Below, in pieces: positions 1-7,360 of a DNA stretch of 16,361 nt. A model generated the notes under the pieces. That model saw nothing but the letters and a program-made list of their open reading frames with translations. It ran no database searches and had not been told where the DNA came from. This DNA is from Rubrivivax sp. (lineage in GTDB: Bacteria; Pseudomonadota; Gammaproteobacteria; Burkholderiales; Burkholderiaceae_C). Every line of letters starts with the position of its first letter. Position 1 is the first letter of the stretch. The stretch lies in the NCBI GenBank assembly GCA_016719535.1, contig JADJYX010000037.1, positions 1-16,361 on the forward strand, written 5' to 3'. The translations under genes were made by a program, and so were the position numbers.

Positions 1-1300
1 GTCTTCGGCGCGCGGCTTGTCCCAGCCGTCGCCATAGGTGGCCGCACCGAAGTAGCGCAGCATCTCGTGGCGCACCAACGGATGCTGCCAACCGGTGGTG
101 GCCAGGCGCTTGGTCATCGACGGATGGGCCTGGCGGTCGTGCAGCACTTGCAGCAGGCCCTGCACCAGCTCTTGCTGGCGATCACGGCCCAGGGCTTCGA
201 TGGCGGCGGCGCACTGCTCGTGCCGGCGGCGCGTCCACTCGGCCAGCCAGCGCGCGCCGCGCTTGTCCTGCTGCCGCGGCTGGCGCCTTCCAGCGCAGCG
301 GGCTGGGTTGCGGCGTCACGCTCGGCGGCACGCTGCTGCACACGCGATGCCTCGGCCGGCATCAGCGCCTTCAGGTACCGGGCGGGGTCGCGCAGCGGGC
401 CCGGGAAGGTGCTGGCGATGCGCCGCTCCAGCGAATCCAGGCCCGCGCGCAGGGCGTCGTCGCCATGGTCCGCGGCCATGGCCTCGGCCACATCGTCGCC
501 CACACCCAGCTGGCGTGCCCGGGCCATCAGGGTCATGTCCACCGGCTGCGGCGGGCGGCCCGCGCCCAGTTCCAGGCTGGCCTGGCGCTTGGGCGCGATG
601 CGGAACTGGATCTCCGAGATGAAGCGCCCATCCTTGTGCTCGACCAGTTCGACGTCGATGTCGGTGATGGCGTTGACCTCGGCAATCGCCGGCTTGAGCG
701 TGTCGCGCTTGAAGATGCGGTACTCCAGCCGCTCGGACTTCTCCGAGGGTGGGTTGCCGCTGAGCACCGGGTACCACCAGCGCCAGGCCTGGCGCGCGGT
801 GCGGCCGATGTCCTTGTAGCGGGTGCAGATCTCGTACAGCGCCACGCCGGCATGCGACCGCAGCTGGCTGATCACTTCCAGCCGCAACCGGGCGAAGACG
901 GTGGGTTCGAGCAGTTCCTGCTTGAGGTTGATGGCGTAGGACCATTCCACCCAGACCTGCCCACGCTCCTTGCTGAGCCTGGCATGGGCCAGCAGGCCAC
1001 TCACGTTCCAGTTGCTGCCCTCGCCTGTCGTCGGCGACTGCCATTCAACGGTGGTGGACACCATGGCCCGCAGGTGCTTCTTGATCAGGCCGATGTCATG
1101 GCTGTCGAAGTCCAGACCCTTGATGACGGCCTCGAGCGGCGCGCGGAAGACATCCTTCTCCAGACCCTGTTCCTGCGCCTGGTACAGCAGCACGTTGTAG
1201 CTCTTGCGCCCCAGTGTGGTGATGCGGGCCGACTTCGGGATGATGGCCAGCGTGTTAACGGCCTTCTTCAGCAGCGCGCGTCTTCGGCCAGCACGACCAT
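1..1300 (-). pseudogene. rep: Plasmid replication initiator protein (Rep_3 / RepB-like), frame-disrupted and cut by the window edge
   Basis: Initiator that would bind the iterons upstream and start plasmid replication. The core frame (about 1273 down to 290) has the features of Rep_3 initiators: LLKKAVNTLAIIPKSARITTLGRK near the N-terminus, then a winged-helix region with YEICTRYKDIGRTARQAWRWW. Two frame breaks are visible. Near 1274 the start MVVLAEDAR (ATG at 1300-1298) is one frame off from LLKKAV; restoring one base gives the usual family beginning. Near 280-300 the core frame runs into low-complexity sequence and stops at 114, while another frame continues sensibly (QQDKRGARWLAEWTRRRHEQ, later TKRLATTGWQHPLVRHEML) to position 1 without a stop. 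I chose ATG 1300 because that frame has a stop (TGA) near 1360 and the longer in-frame extension to 1487 is arginine-rich and unlike the family. Function assignment is strong; whether the breaks are real or sequence errors is open. Confidence 0.82.
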
Positions 1301-1309
1301 CGCCTGCAC

Positions 1310-1341
1310 CGCGGCGCCGCGACGTGCGGATCGGCGCCGCG
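1310..1341. promoter_or_regulatory. Inverted repeat just upstream of rep
   Basis: Perfect 10-bp arms CGCGGCGCCG (1310-1319) and CGGCGCCGCG (1332-1341) with a 12-nt spacer, directly before the chosen rep start. It could be an operator or a leader hairpin that limits rep translation. The function is inferred only from position. Confidence 0.4.
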
Positions 1342-1399
1342 CTGGCGCGGCGGGCGTTCACGGCTCGGCGTGCGAGGCTGCCTGAACTGACTAAACGAT

Positions 1400-1422
1400 A
1401 GGTGAGTGGCTGTTTCACCTGA
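1400..1422. promoter_or_regulatory. Candidate rep operator made of inverted half-iterons
   Basis: AGGTGA (1400-1405) and TCACCT (1415-1420) form an inverted repeat. TTTCACCTGA (1413-1422) closely matches the right half of the iterons (TCTCACCTGA), and the complement of 1400-1410 matches CCACTCACCT of the iteron at 1782. In iteron plasmids such as pSC101 and pPS10, Rep dimers repress rep at inverted half-iterons, so this is a plausible autoregulatory operator. Confidence 0.45.
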
Positions 1423-1440
1423 CGCGGGTGGTGTCGACGC

Positions 1441-1801
1441 TCCTGAAAAGTCTCACGTGAGACCGGGGCTGCACGCGACCGGTGCACGCCCGGTGTGGGA
1501 CGCCTGTTCTGGAGAGTTTTCGGGATGTTCTGCGCCGGCGAGCTGGCCGTGCGCTGCGGCGACCGTACCCGACAGGGGGTGCAGACCGGCGGGCGAAATC
1601 AAAACCGGCCGATCACGCCGCTGCAGCGCTGGACGGGCGGAGTGCCGGGGCATCTCCCGAAAACTCTCACCTGAACAGCGACATCGCGTCCCGAGATCCC
1701 GAATCCACGCACCTGAGGCCCCGAAGATGCTCCATCCGATCCCGCATCGCATCACGCGCGTCCCGAAAACTCTCCGCAGAGTCCCGCATCCACTCACCTA
1801 A
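1441..1801. repeat. Iteron array, candidate plasmid origin of replication (oriV)
   Basis: Degenerate 20-bp repeats with best copy TCCCGAAAACTCTCACCTGA at 1655-1674. Other copies: 1441-1460 (17 of 20 identical), 1697-1716 (16 of 20), 1761-1780, 1782-1801 and, more weakly, 1719-1738 and 1740-1759. One copy is inverted, at about 1506-1525. Start-to-start spacing from 1655 is 42, 22, 21, 21 and 21 bp, close to two helical turns per unit, as expected for iterons bound on one face of the DNA. GTCTCACGTGAGAC (1450-1463) is a perfect palindrome at the end of the first copy. The repeats lie between the divergent rep and parA genes and are followed by the most AT-rich stretch of this region (about 1800-1880), a possible unwinding site. 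I saw no convincing DnaA box. Confidence 0.65.
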
Positions 1802-1854
1802 GTACTGCAAGTTGTTGATTGGAAGGATTTTTCGGCATGTAAAGGAGTTAAAGG

Positions 1855-1876
1855 GGTTCAGAAGAATTTCTGAACC
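1855..1876. promoter_or_regulatory. Inverted repeat upstream of parA, candidate partition operator
   Basis: Perfect 9-bp arms GGTTCAGAA (1855-1863) and TTCTGAACC (1868-1876) around GAAT, 134 bp before the parA start. Plasmid par operons are usually autoregulated at such a site by ParA or ParB. The half-site GGTTCA is also shared with the parS-like palindromes at 3191 and 3669, which hints that ParB may bind here. Otherwise it could be a simple hairpin. Confidence 0.4.
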
Positions 1877-2009
1877 TCTGAAAGCAGGCAACCGGCTCGT
1901 CTGAGAAGAAAGGCAAGAAACAGTGCAACAGCCAGGCTTGACGGAAATCGCGAAGGTTCCACCGGAAAATCGTAAAGCTCGGCGATAAACTCGGCTTCCG
2001 GAGAAAGCC

Positions 2010-3233
2010 ATGACGAACAAGATCCTTCACCAGACCAAGCCGATCAATCTGGCAGACATTGCCCAGCAGGCCGAGCGCGCCATGGCGATGATGGAGCAGA
2101 TCCGCGCTGCGATGCTGGCGCCCTCGGCGCGCAAGACACCCCCCACTTTCAACCTGTCGCAGCTGGCCGCGGCTCTGGACGTGGAGAAGGGCTCCATCTC
2201 CCACCGCATGACCAAGGGAGACCTGCCGGCCGGCCGATTGAATGCCAAGGGCAGCCGGCGCGAATTCACGCTGGCGGAGGTGCGGACCTGGGCGCGCGAC
2301 TACCGCAAGGACAAGCTGCGCCCGCCAGGCGCCGAGGCCGTGACCATCAGCATCGGCAACTTCAAGGGGGGGGTGTCCAAGACCACCACCGCTGTCACGC
2401 TGGCGCAGGGCTTGTCGCTGCTGGGCCACCGGGTGCTGGTGATCGACACCGACCCGCAGGGGTCGCTGACGACGCTGTTCGGCATCTTGCCGGACACCGA
2501 GATCGACGAGCGGGACACCATCCTGCCGCTGGCCATGGGCGTCGAGACGTCGATCCGCTACGCGATCCGGCCGACCTACTGGGATGGCATTGATCTGGTC
2601 GGGGCCGCGCCCGTGCTCTTCGGGGCTGAATTTGCACTGCCGGCTCGGCAGACGCAGGAACCCGGCTTCGAGTTCTGGCGGGTGCTGGACCTGGGCATTG
2701 ACGATGTGCGCAGCGAGTATGACGTGATCGTCATCGACACCCCCCCTGCCCTGTCCTACACCACGATCAATGCCTTCATGGCGTCAGACTGCATCATCAT
2801 GCCGCTGCCGCCCAATGCGCTTGACTCTGCGTCGGCGTCGCAGTTCTGGAGCCTCTTCTCCGACCTGGCCAACGAGTTGCTGACGCGCCGGGGCCTCGAC
2901 AAGACCTTCGATTTCATTCACGTGCTGCTCGCTCGCGTGGACTCCGCGGACGCTGCCAGCAACGTTGTGCGGCAGTGGATCGGGCAGACCTACGCCGAGA
3001 AGGTGCTGCCGGTGGAGATTCCGAAGACCGCTGTCACAGGCGTGACCAGCGCCGAGTTCGGTACGGTCTATGACGTTTCGAAGTACGACGGCAGCGCGCG
3101 AACCTTCAAGCGCGCACGGGATGCCTACGACAGCTTTGTCGGCCACATCGATGGGTCGGTGCGTGCCGTCTGGGCGCGCCAGATCGAGGCGTTGAACGGT
3201 TCAACACCCGCCAGCAAGGAGACTCCGCGATGA
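2010..3233 (+). CDS. parA: ParA-family partition ATPase with N-terminal helix-turn-helix
   Basis: ATPase that, with ParB and parS, moves plasmid copies apart over the nucleoid. It has 407 residues, fitting long type Ia ParA proteins. A helix-turn-helix-like region (about 47-70, LSQLAAALDVEKGSISHRM) precedes the ATPase domain. The deviant Walker A is KGGVSKTTT (119-127), A' is DTDPQGS (146-152), and Walker B is VIVIDTPP (239-246). The frame is unbroken, in contrast to rep and parB on either side. ATG 2010 is preceded by GGAGAA (2000-2005) at good spacing. The stop overlaps the parB start as ATGA at 3230-3233, indicating translational coupling. The HTH suggests ParA represses its own operon, possibly at the inverted repeat 1855-1876. 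The last codons contain a parS-like palindrome (3191-3205). Confidence 0.95.
   Translation: MTNKILHQTKPINLADIAQQAERAMAMMEQIRAAMLAPSARKTPPTFNLSQLAAALDVEKGSISHRMTKGDLPAGRLNAKGSRREFTLAEVRTWARDYRKDKLRPPGAEAVTISIGNFKGGVSKTTTAVTLAQGLSLLGHRVLVIDTDPQGSLTTLFGILPDTEIDERDTILPLAMGVETSIRYAIRPTYWDGIDLVGAAPVLFGAEFALPARQTQEPGFEFWRVLDLGIDDVRSEYDVIVIDTPPALSYTTINAFMASDCIIMPLPPNALDSASASQFWSLFSDLANELLTRRGLDKTFDFIHVLLARVDSADAASNVVRQWIGQTYAEKVLPVEIPKTAVTGVTSAEFGTVYDVSKYDGSARTFKRARDAYDSFVGHIDGSVRAVWARQIEALNGSTPASKETPR
3191..3205. promoter_or_regulatory. parS: parS-like palindrome 1 (inside the 3' end of parA)
   Basis: GTTGAACGGTTCAAC: perfect 7-bp arms around a central G. It encodes part of ALNGSTPAS near the ParA C-terminus. 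The same core recurs at 3669-3689. Repeated palindromes beside parAB are the usual form of ParB-binding centromere sites; identity as parS is inferred. Confidence 0.55.
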
Positions 3234-3668
3234 GCAAGAAGCTCGCGGCCAAGGCCAGCCTGATCCAGTTGCCGCCCCCTCCCCGCTGAGCCGGTGCGAA
3301 GGGCCCAGGCACCGCCAGCCCCACACCGCCGGCAAGCGCCCCGCAGGCGAACCCGACGCCCCGGCTCGGCGGGCGGCGGGCGTCGGGCGCGTGCGGCCAA
3401 GCGGACCCGGCTCGATGGCGATGTTCATGGCATCGCAGTCTGCCGCCATCAAGGACGCCGAGGAACTGCGCCTCAAGCTCAAGGCCTTCGACGGCGCCCT
3501 GCCCGTCCTGACGCTGGACCCGCGGGCCATCCGCGGGTCGCGCTGGGCCAATCGGCATGAAGACGCGTTCTCCGATGCCGACTTCCAGGCGCTGAAGGAC
3601 GACATCGCCTCGGCCGGCAGCAATGTGCAGCCGGTCTGCGTGCGCCGCCTGGCGCTGGGCGCGCCCGG

Positions 3669-3689
3669 GGTGTTGAACGGTTCAACACC
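3669..3689. promoter_or_regulatory. parS: parS-like palindrome 2 (inside parB)
   Basis: Perfect 10-bp arms GGTGTTGAAC (3669-3678) and GTTCAACACC (3680-3689) around a central G. Its 15-bp core is identical to the palindrome at 3191-3205. It is translated as VLNGSTPE in the ParB frame, the same reading phase (LNGSTP) as in ParA. It is the strongest centromere candidate in the window. Confidence 0.6.
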
Positions 3690-4166
3690 TGAACCCGGCG
3701 CCGAGTTGGTTACGAACTGGTCTTCGGACACCGCAGGCATCGGGCTTGTTTGGAGCTGGGGCTGCCGGTGCAGGCGATGGTGGTGGACATGTACGACCAG
3801 CAGCTGTTCGAGGCCATGGAGCGGGAGAACCGCGCACGAAAGAACCTCAGCGCGTGGGAACAGGGAACCATGTACCGGAGGGCGCTGGACGAGGGGCTGT
3901 ACCCGTCTCAGCGCCGACTTGCGGAGTCGCTCGGTGTCGACATCTCGCTGGTGTCCAGAGTCTGTCGCTCGCGCGCTTGCCTGACGCCGTTGTGGGCGCC
4001 TTCGCCAGCCCGCTGGAGATTCAGTTCCGATGGGCCCAGCCGCTGGCTGAAGCACTGCAGAAAGACCCCGACGGAGTGCTGGCCCGGGCGGCGAGCCTGA
4101 GAGCGGCTGGCGTCGTCTGCCAGGGGCTCAAGTACTGGAGACCTGATCGGCGGCGCCGAGGCCGGC

Positions 4167-4185
4167 GCATTGAACTGTTCACACG
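4167..4185. promoter_or_regulatory. Degenerate parS-like site 3
   Basis: ATTGAACTGTTCACAC (4169-4184) keeps TGAAC-N-GTTCA of the two perfect palindromes and the flanking CAC shifted by one base. In one frame it also reads ALNCS, like the LNGS of the other two. This is a weak match and could be coincidence. Confidence 0.25.
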
Positions 4186-4376
4186 CCTGCCGGCCGAGAG
4201 GCTGATCCAGGGGCACGGCGGGGCGGAAGGCCACACTGGTGCGTGATGGGTGGGACGGGTCGTCCTCAAATTCCGCGCAGGTGTCGCCGGAGGCGGCAGA
4301 GAACGAAGTCGCCACCTTCCTCGAGAAAGCTGATCAGCCGGCTGACCAGGGGGCGAGGCCTGCGCGCGTTCAGGCG

Positions 4377-6244
4377 TCAGCCGCTGCGCGGCGGAAACGC
4401 CGCCTGCATTGCCCGGTGCCGCCGACCCTTCTCGGCCCTCACGTAGATCGAGGTCGTGGCCAGGCTCTCGTGCCCGAGATTGGCCTGCAGCACGTCCTGC
4501 GGCACGCCGCGCGCCGCCGAGTGCGAGCCGTAGGTGTGACGTAGCCAGTGCGTCGACGCCTGCCGGATCCGTTCCGCGGCGCGCCGGTCCCGCGCCCAGA
4601 TATTCGCTGCGCACCGCTCGAAGGCATCCACCAAGACGTCGTAGATCCGCGCCGGCGTCAGGGCGCCTCCATGCTCAGCTTGGCGATCAGGGGCGTCTCG
4701 GGGTCGTTCTCGAATATCTCGGTACGCAGCCCACGAATATCCAGGTAGACCCGCAGCGCGTCCACCGCCGCATCGGGCAGCGGCACCTCGCGCCACTTGT
4801 TGCGCTTGCCCAGGACCATGATCGACCAGGCCCACTCGCCGTCGTCGAGCTGCTCGTGGCGCAGCCAGCCCAGCTTGGCCGCCGACAGCTCCGCCAACCG
4901 CATGCCCGTCATGTAGGCGAAGTCGAGCATGAACCTGCAGCCGGTGCAGGGCAGGGGAGGGCGCGCGCGCCAGTTCCTCACCAAGCCAGGCTTGGACCAG
5001 ATCCCACTGTTTCTGCGACAAGGCCCGCAGCTGCGGCATCGACGGCACGTCCGGCCGTGTCGGCACGTCGTCCCAGGGGTTCGAATCCAGGTAATGGCGG
5101 CGCACCAGCCACTCGCACAGCGAACGCACGATGGTCATCGCAGCAGCCTGGGACCCAGGCGCCAGCGGTCCCTCGAACGGGCGCCACGCTTCCGACCAGC
5201 GCTGCGCGTTGCGCGGCCCGGTCCACTCGGGCCCCGGCGCAGCCAGGAAATCCCGATACGCCACGCAGTCGTCCCCGTCCAACGACGAAAGCGCCTTGCG
5301 CCGTTCCATCACCGCCCACAGCAGGAAGCGTTCGGCCTCCTTGCGGTAGGCGCGCCAGGTGTGGCTGCCCGGGACTCGCAGACGCAGCCAGGCCTGGACT
5401 GCCTCGTAGTCGTTGGCGGCCGACCTTGCACCGGGCCGCGGCGCGGTTCGTGCCCTGGGAGCCATCCCGCTCGGACGGTGGCCTGAACCGCTCCAGCGGC
5501 ACGATGCCGATGCGTGGAGGCGGGGTCAGCGCGGTGGTGTCGATCTGCGACAACGGCACCAGGGCAGGCGAGGGCAGGGCGCCCAGCGTGCCCTCGTGCT
5601 CGCGCAGCCAGCGCACGATGCGCCGCGCGCCTTCGGGGCCGACCTTGGGGATGCCGCGGTGCCAGTTGAAGCCCTTCGTCCTGATCCAGAAAACCAGTTC
5701 TTCCAGCTTCAGGATGCCGACCACGGACAAGCGCCGGGCGACCCGCTCGTCCAGCCAGGCCGCCACCGGGTCGGCGGGGGTCGGCGCGCGCGCGCCGACG
5801 CGCTCGAGCCATTGAATGGCCTGGACCAGGCGCTCGCGCAGGCGCTGCCGCCGGCGGGCCGCGCTGCGCGAGTCGGTCTGGCCGAACTGCTGCTGGTAGA
5901 GCCCGATCAGCTCGGCCTCGGTGTAGTAGTCGGCGGGCTGCTGCGCGGCGAACTCGTCCAGCGTCGGCGCCCTGGTGCCCTTGTCAGGGATGGCTTCCGG
6001 GTCGCGCCGCAGCAGGGCGGCGACCTCGGGCTGGCCGTGGGCGCGGGCCAGGCTGGCGCAGTTGGTCGAGCAGCCGCTGCAGTTCGCCGCGCGCGCGCCG
6101 GGCATCGGCCGCGCCGTCGACGTACAGGTAGCGGTTCCAAGAGGCCGCCAGGTCCAGGCCCTCGGCCCAGCTGCGCACGAAGGCCATCTGAGGGCCGCCG
6201 AGCTGGCGCAGGGCAGGGTGGTTGGCCGGTTTGGCTGCGGCCAT
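4377..6244 (-). pseudogene. Tyrosine recombinase/integrase with N-terminal DUF3701-like region, frame-disrupted
   Basis: Site-specific recombinase reading leftward, about 620 residues when frames are joined, as expected for DUF3701 plus phage-integrase proteins. Pieces in order: ATG 6244 with LRQLGGPQMAFVRSWAEGLDLA; then, after a shift near 6060, SLARAHGQPEVAALLRRDPE, DYYTEAELIGLY and a helix-hairpin-like FNWHRGIPKVGPEGARRI. After a shift near 5450 come the SAM-like core-binding domain (YEAVQAWLRLRVPGSHTWRA) and SLCEWLVRRHYLDSNPW. After a shift near 4950 comes TGMRLAELSAAKL with the catalytic Arg, and after a shift near 4665 come HWLRHTYGSHSA (HxxR) and LGHESLATTSIYV with the final His and Tyr. 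All recognisable catalytic residues are present, so only the four indels argue against function. The gene converges on parB and starts about 125 bp from an att-like inverted repeat. Confidence 0.8.
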
Positions 6245-6368
6245 GGGTGTTGCCAGCGGTGTGCCCGACCCGGCAGGGGCTGCATGCGGCGGCGCAAGTG
6301 CTTGTCAGACAAAGACATTTGCTGAGTATGCCGGATGGCATTGGTCTTTGGAGGTCTAAAACAGCTGA

Positions 6369-6390
6369 CTTGATAATAAGGATTATCAAG
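6369..6390. other. Inverted repeat between recombinase and epimerase fragment, candidate attachment/core site
   Basis: CTTGATAAT (6369-6377) and ATTATCAAG (6382-6390) are perfect 9-bp arms around AAGG, in an AT-rich island inside GC-rich DNA. Tyrosine recombinases act on short inverted arms around a 6-8 bp spacer; this spacer is 4 bp, or longer if the inner base pairs count as overlap region. The recognisable epimerase coding sequence begins just past it. It might instead be an operator for the recombinase gene. Confidence 0.35.
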
Positions 6391-6396
6391 GTAAAT

Positions 6397-6833
6397 GGCA
6401 GTCTGGAAGGGCAGGACAGGCGGCCGGAGCAGGGCGCCAGCGTCTTGGGCGAAGCGCCTGTCGATGTGGTGTTTCACCTGGCCAGCCTGCCAGGCGGCGC
6501 CGCCGAGGCCAACCCGACACTGGCCCGCCGTGTCAATGTCGACGCCACCTGGGGCTTGCTTGACCAATGCAAGGCGCAGGTGGATGCCGGTGGCGCGCCG
6601 CCCGTGTTCGTCTTCGCCAGCTCCACCGCGGTGTTCGGCGCCATGCCCCATCCCGTCCATGACGACACCCTGCCGCGCCCGCTGATGAGCTATGGCGCGC
6701 ACAAGCTGATCGGTGAGCTGCTGGTCGACGACCACAGCCGGCGCGGCTGGGTCGACGGCCGTTCGCTGCGGCTGCCCGGCGTGCTGGCCCGGCCGCCTGC
6801 ACCCACCGGCCAGCTGTCGGCGTTTCTCAGCGA
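6397..6833 (+). pseudogene. NAD-dependent epimerase/dehydratase fragment (SDR family, DenD-like)
   Basis: Internal piece of an extended short-chain dehydrogenase. Visible: VDVVFHLASLPGG, FVFASSTAVFG (the serine-containing strand), the catalytic YxxxK in MSYGAHKLIGELLVDD, and VDGRSLRLPGVLARP. The sequence resembles D-erythronate dehydrogenase (DenD)-type epimerases. The N-terminal GxxGxxG Rossmann motif (about 60 residues) is missing on the left, where the sequence meets the inverted repeat 6369-6390. The C-terminus is lost after LSAFLSD, where an inverted IS fragment begins at 6834. It has no start codon of its own in context and is not expected to be functional. It looks like a scar of an ancestral chromosomal or catabolic gene captured by the mobile DNA. 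Confidence 0.8.
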
Positions 6834-6988
6834 CGTTGGTCTTGCGCAGTTCGCGCACCTCGCGTTCGAGTTCCTTGATGCGCTGCTGCTCGGCCGTCGT
6901 GGCACCAGGGCGTACGCCACTGTCGCGCTCGCCTTTGGCGCACCCACTTGCGCAGCGTCTCGCCCGTGCAGCCAATCTTGCCGGCGAT
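6834..6988 (-). pseudogene. Inverted partial copy of IS3-family orfA
   Basis: This 155-bp stretch is nearly the exact reverse complement of 7142-7295, inside orfA of the adjacent element. It differs by a few substitutions and one extra T (CCTTTGG versus CCTTGG), which breaks its frame. It joins the epimerase fragment on the left and the end of the complete IS copy on the right (sequence identity stops at GCCGGCGAT, then TGAACCCC). The two copies make a 155-bp inverted repeat separated by about 153 bp. Confidence 0.85.
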
Positions 6989-7036
6989 TGAACCCCGCCC
7001 TTTGAGGAGGCTCCTTCGATTGAGAATGGAGCCATC

Positions 7037-7360
7037 ATGAGGAAGTCCCCGAAGTTTTCCCCCGAGGTGATCGAGCGCGCAGTGCGCATGGTCTTCGACG
7101 CCAAGGACCAGTACCCGTCGCAGTGGGCGGCAATCGAGTCGATCGCCGGCAAGATCGGCTGCACGGGCGAGACGCTGCGCAAGTGGGTGCGCCAAGGCGA
7201 GCGCGACAGTGGCGTACGCCCTGGCACCACGACGGCCGAGCAGCAGCGCATCAAGGAACTCGAACGCGAGGTGCGCGAGCTGCGCAAGACCAACGAGATC
7301 CTGAAGCTGGCCAGCGCGTATTTCGCCCAGGCGGAGCTCGACCGCCATCACAAGAGGTGA
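7037..7360 (+). CDS. IS3-family transposase OrfA
   Basis: 107-residue DNA-binding subunit. A helix-turn-helix (about 8-50, with FSPEVIERAVRMVFD and SIAGKIGCTGETLRKWVRQ) is followed by a leucine-zipper-like coiled coil (QQRIKELEREVRELRKTNEI). Length and domain order are typical. ATG 7037 has a purine-rich TGGAG nine bases upstream. Its stop TGA (7358-7360) overlaps the orfB GTG (7357-7359), so OrfB may arise by reinitiation or, as in most IS3 elements, by -1 frameshifting into an OrfAB transposase. No obvious A6G-type slippery site is present at the overlap. Confidence 0.93.
   Translation: MRKSPKFSPEVIERAVRMVFDAKDQYPSQWAAIESIAGKIGCTGETLRKWVRQGERDSGVRPGTTTAEQQRIKELEREVRELRKTNEILKLASAYFAQAELDRHHKR

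Larger units (their letters stand above)
3230..4446 (+). pseudogene. parB: ParB-family centromere-binding protein, split across several frames
   Basis: Would bind parS and load onto DNA as the partner of ParA. No single frame holds it, but consecutive pieces match ParB in order. They are MSKKLAAKASLIQLPP (from ATG 3230, stop at 3289), then IKDAEELRLKLKAFDGALPV to VLNGSTPE (frame shift near 3280), then the FGHRRHRACLELGLPVQAMV arginine patch and NRARKNLSAWEQGTMYR (shift near 3705). The HTH QRRLAESLGVDISLVSR follows, then LSLARLPDAVVGAFASPLEI (shift near 3955), and finally RKATLVRDG to VATFLEK (shift before 4235). At least four, probably five, indels are needed, yet almost no substitution stops interrupt the pieces. 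This favours sequencing or assembly indels or very recent inactivation. The 3' end is uncertain (4320-4446) and approaches the convergent recombinase gene. Two parS-like palindromes lie within it. Confidence 0.75.

Noticed and set aside
1938..1943. TTGACG as a parA -35 box
   Set aside because: No acceptable -10 box at 16-18 bp spacing.
5413..7005. 530-codon plus-strand open frame
   Set aside because: Only 6397-6833 resembles a protein family; the left part is antisense to the recombinase.
4978..7293. 771-codon minus-strand open frame
   Set aside because: Composite: it holds one segment of the recombinase, then runs antisense through the epimerase fragment and IS3 orfA. It is an effect of high GC content, not a fusion gene.
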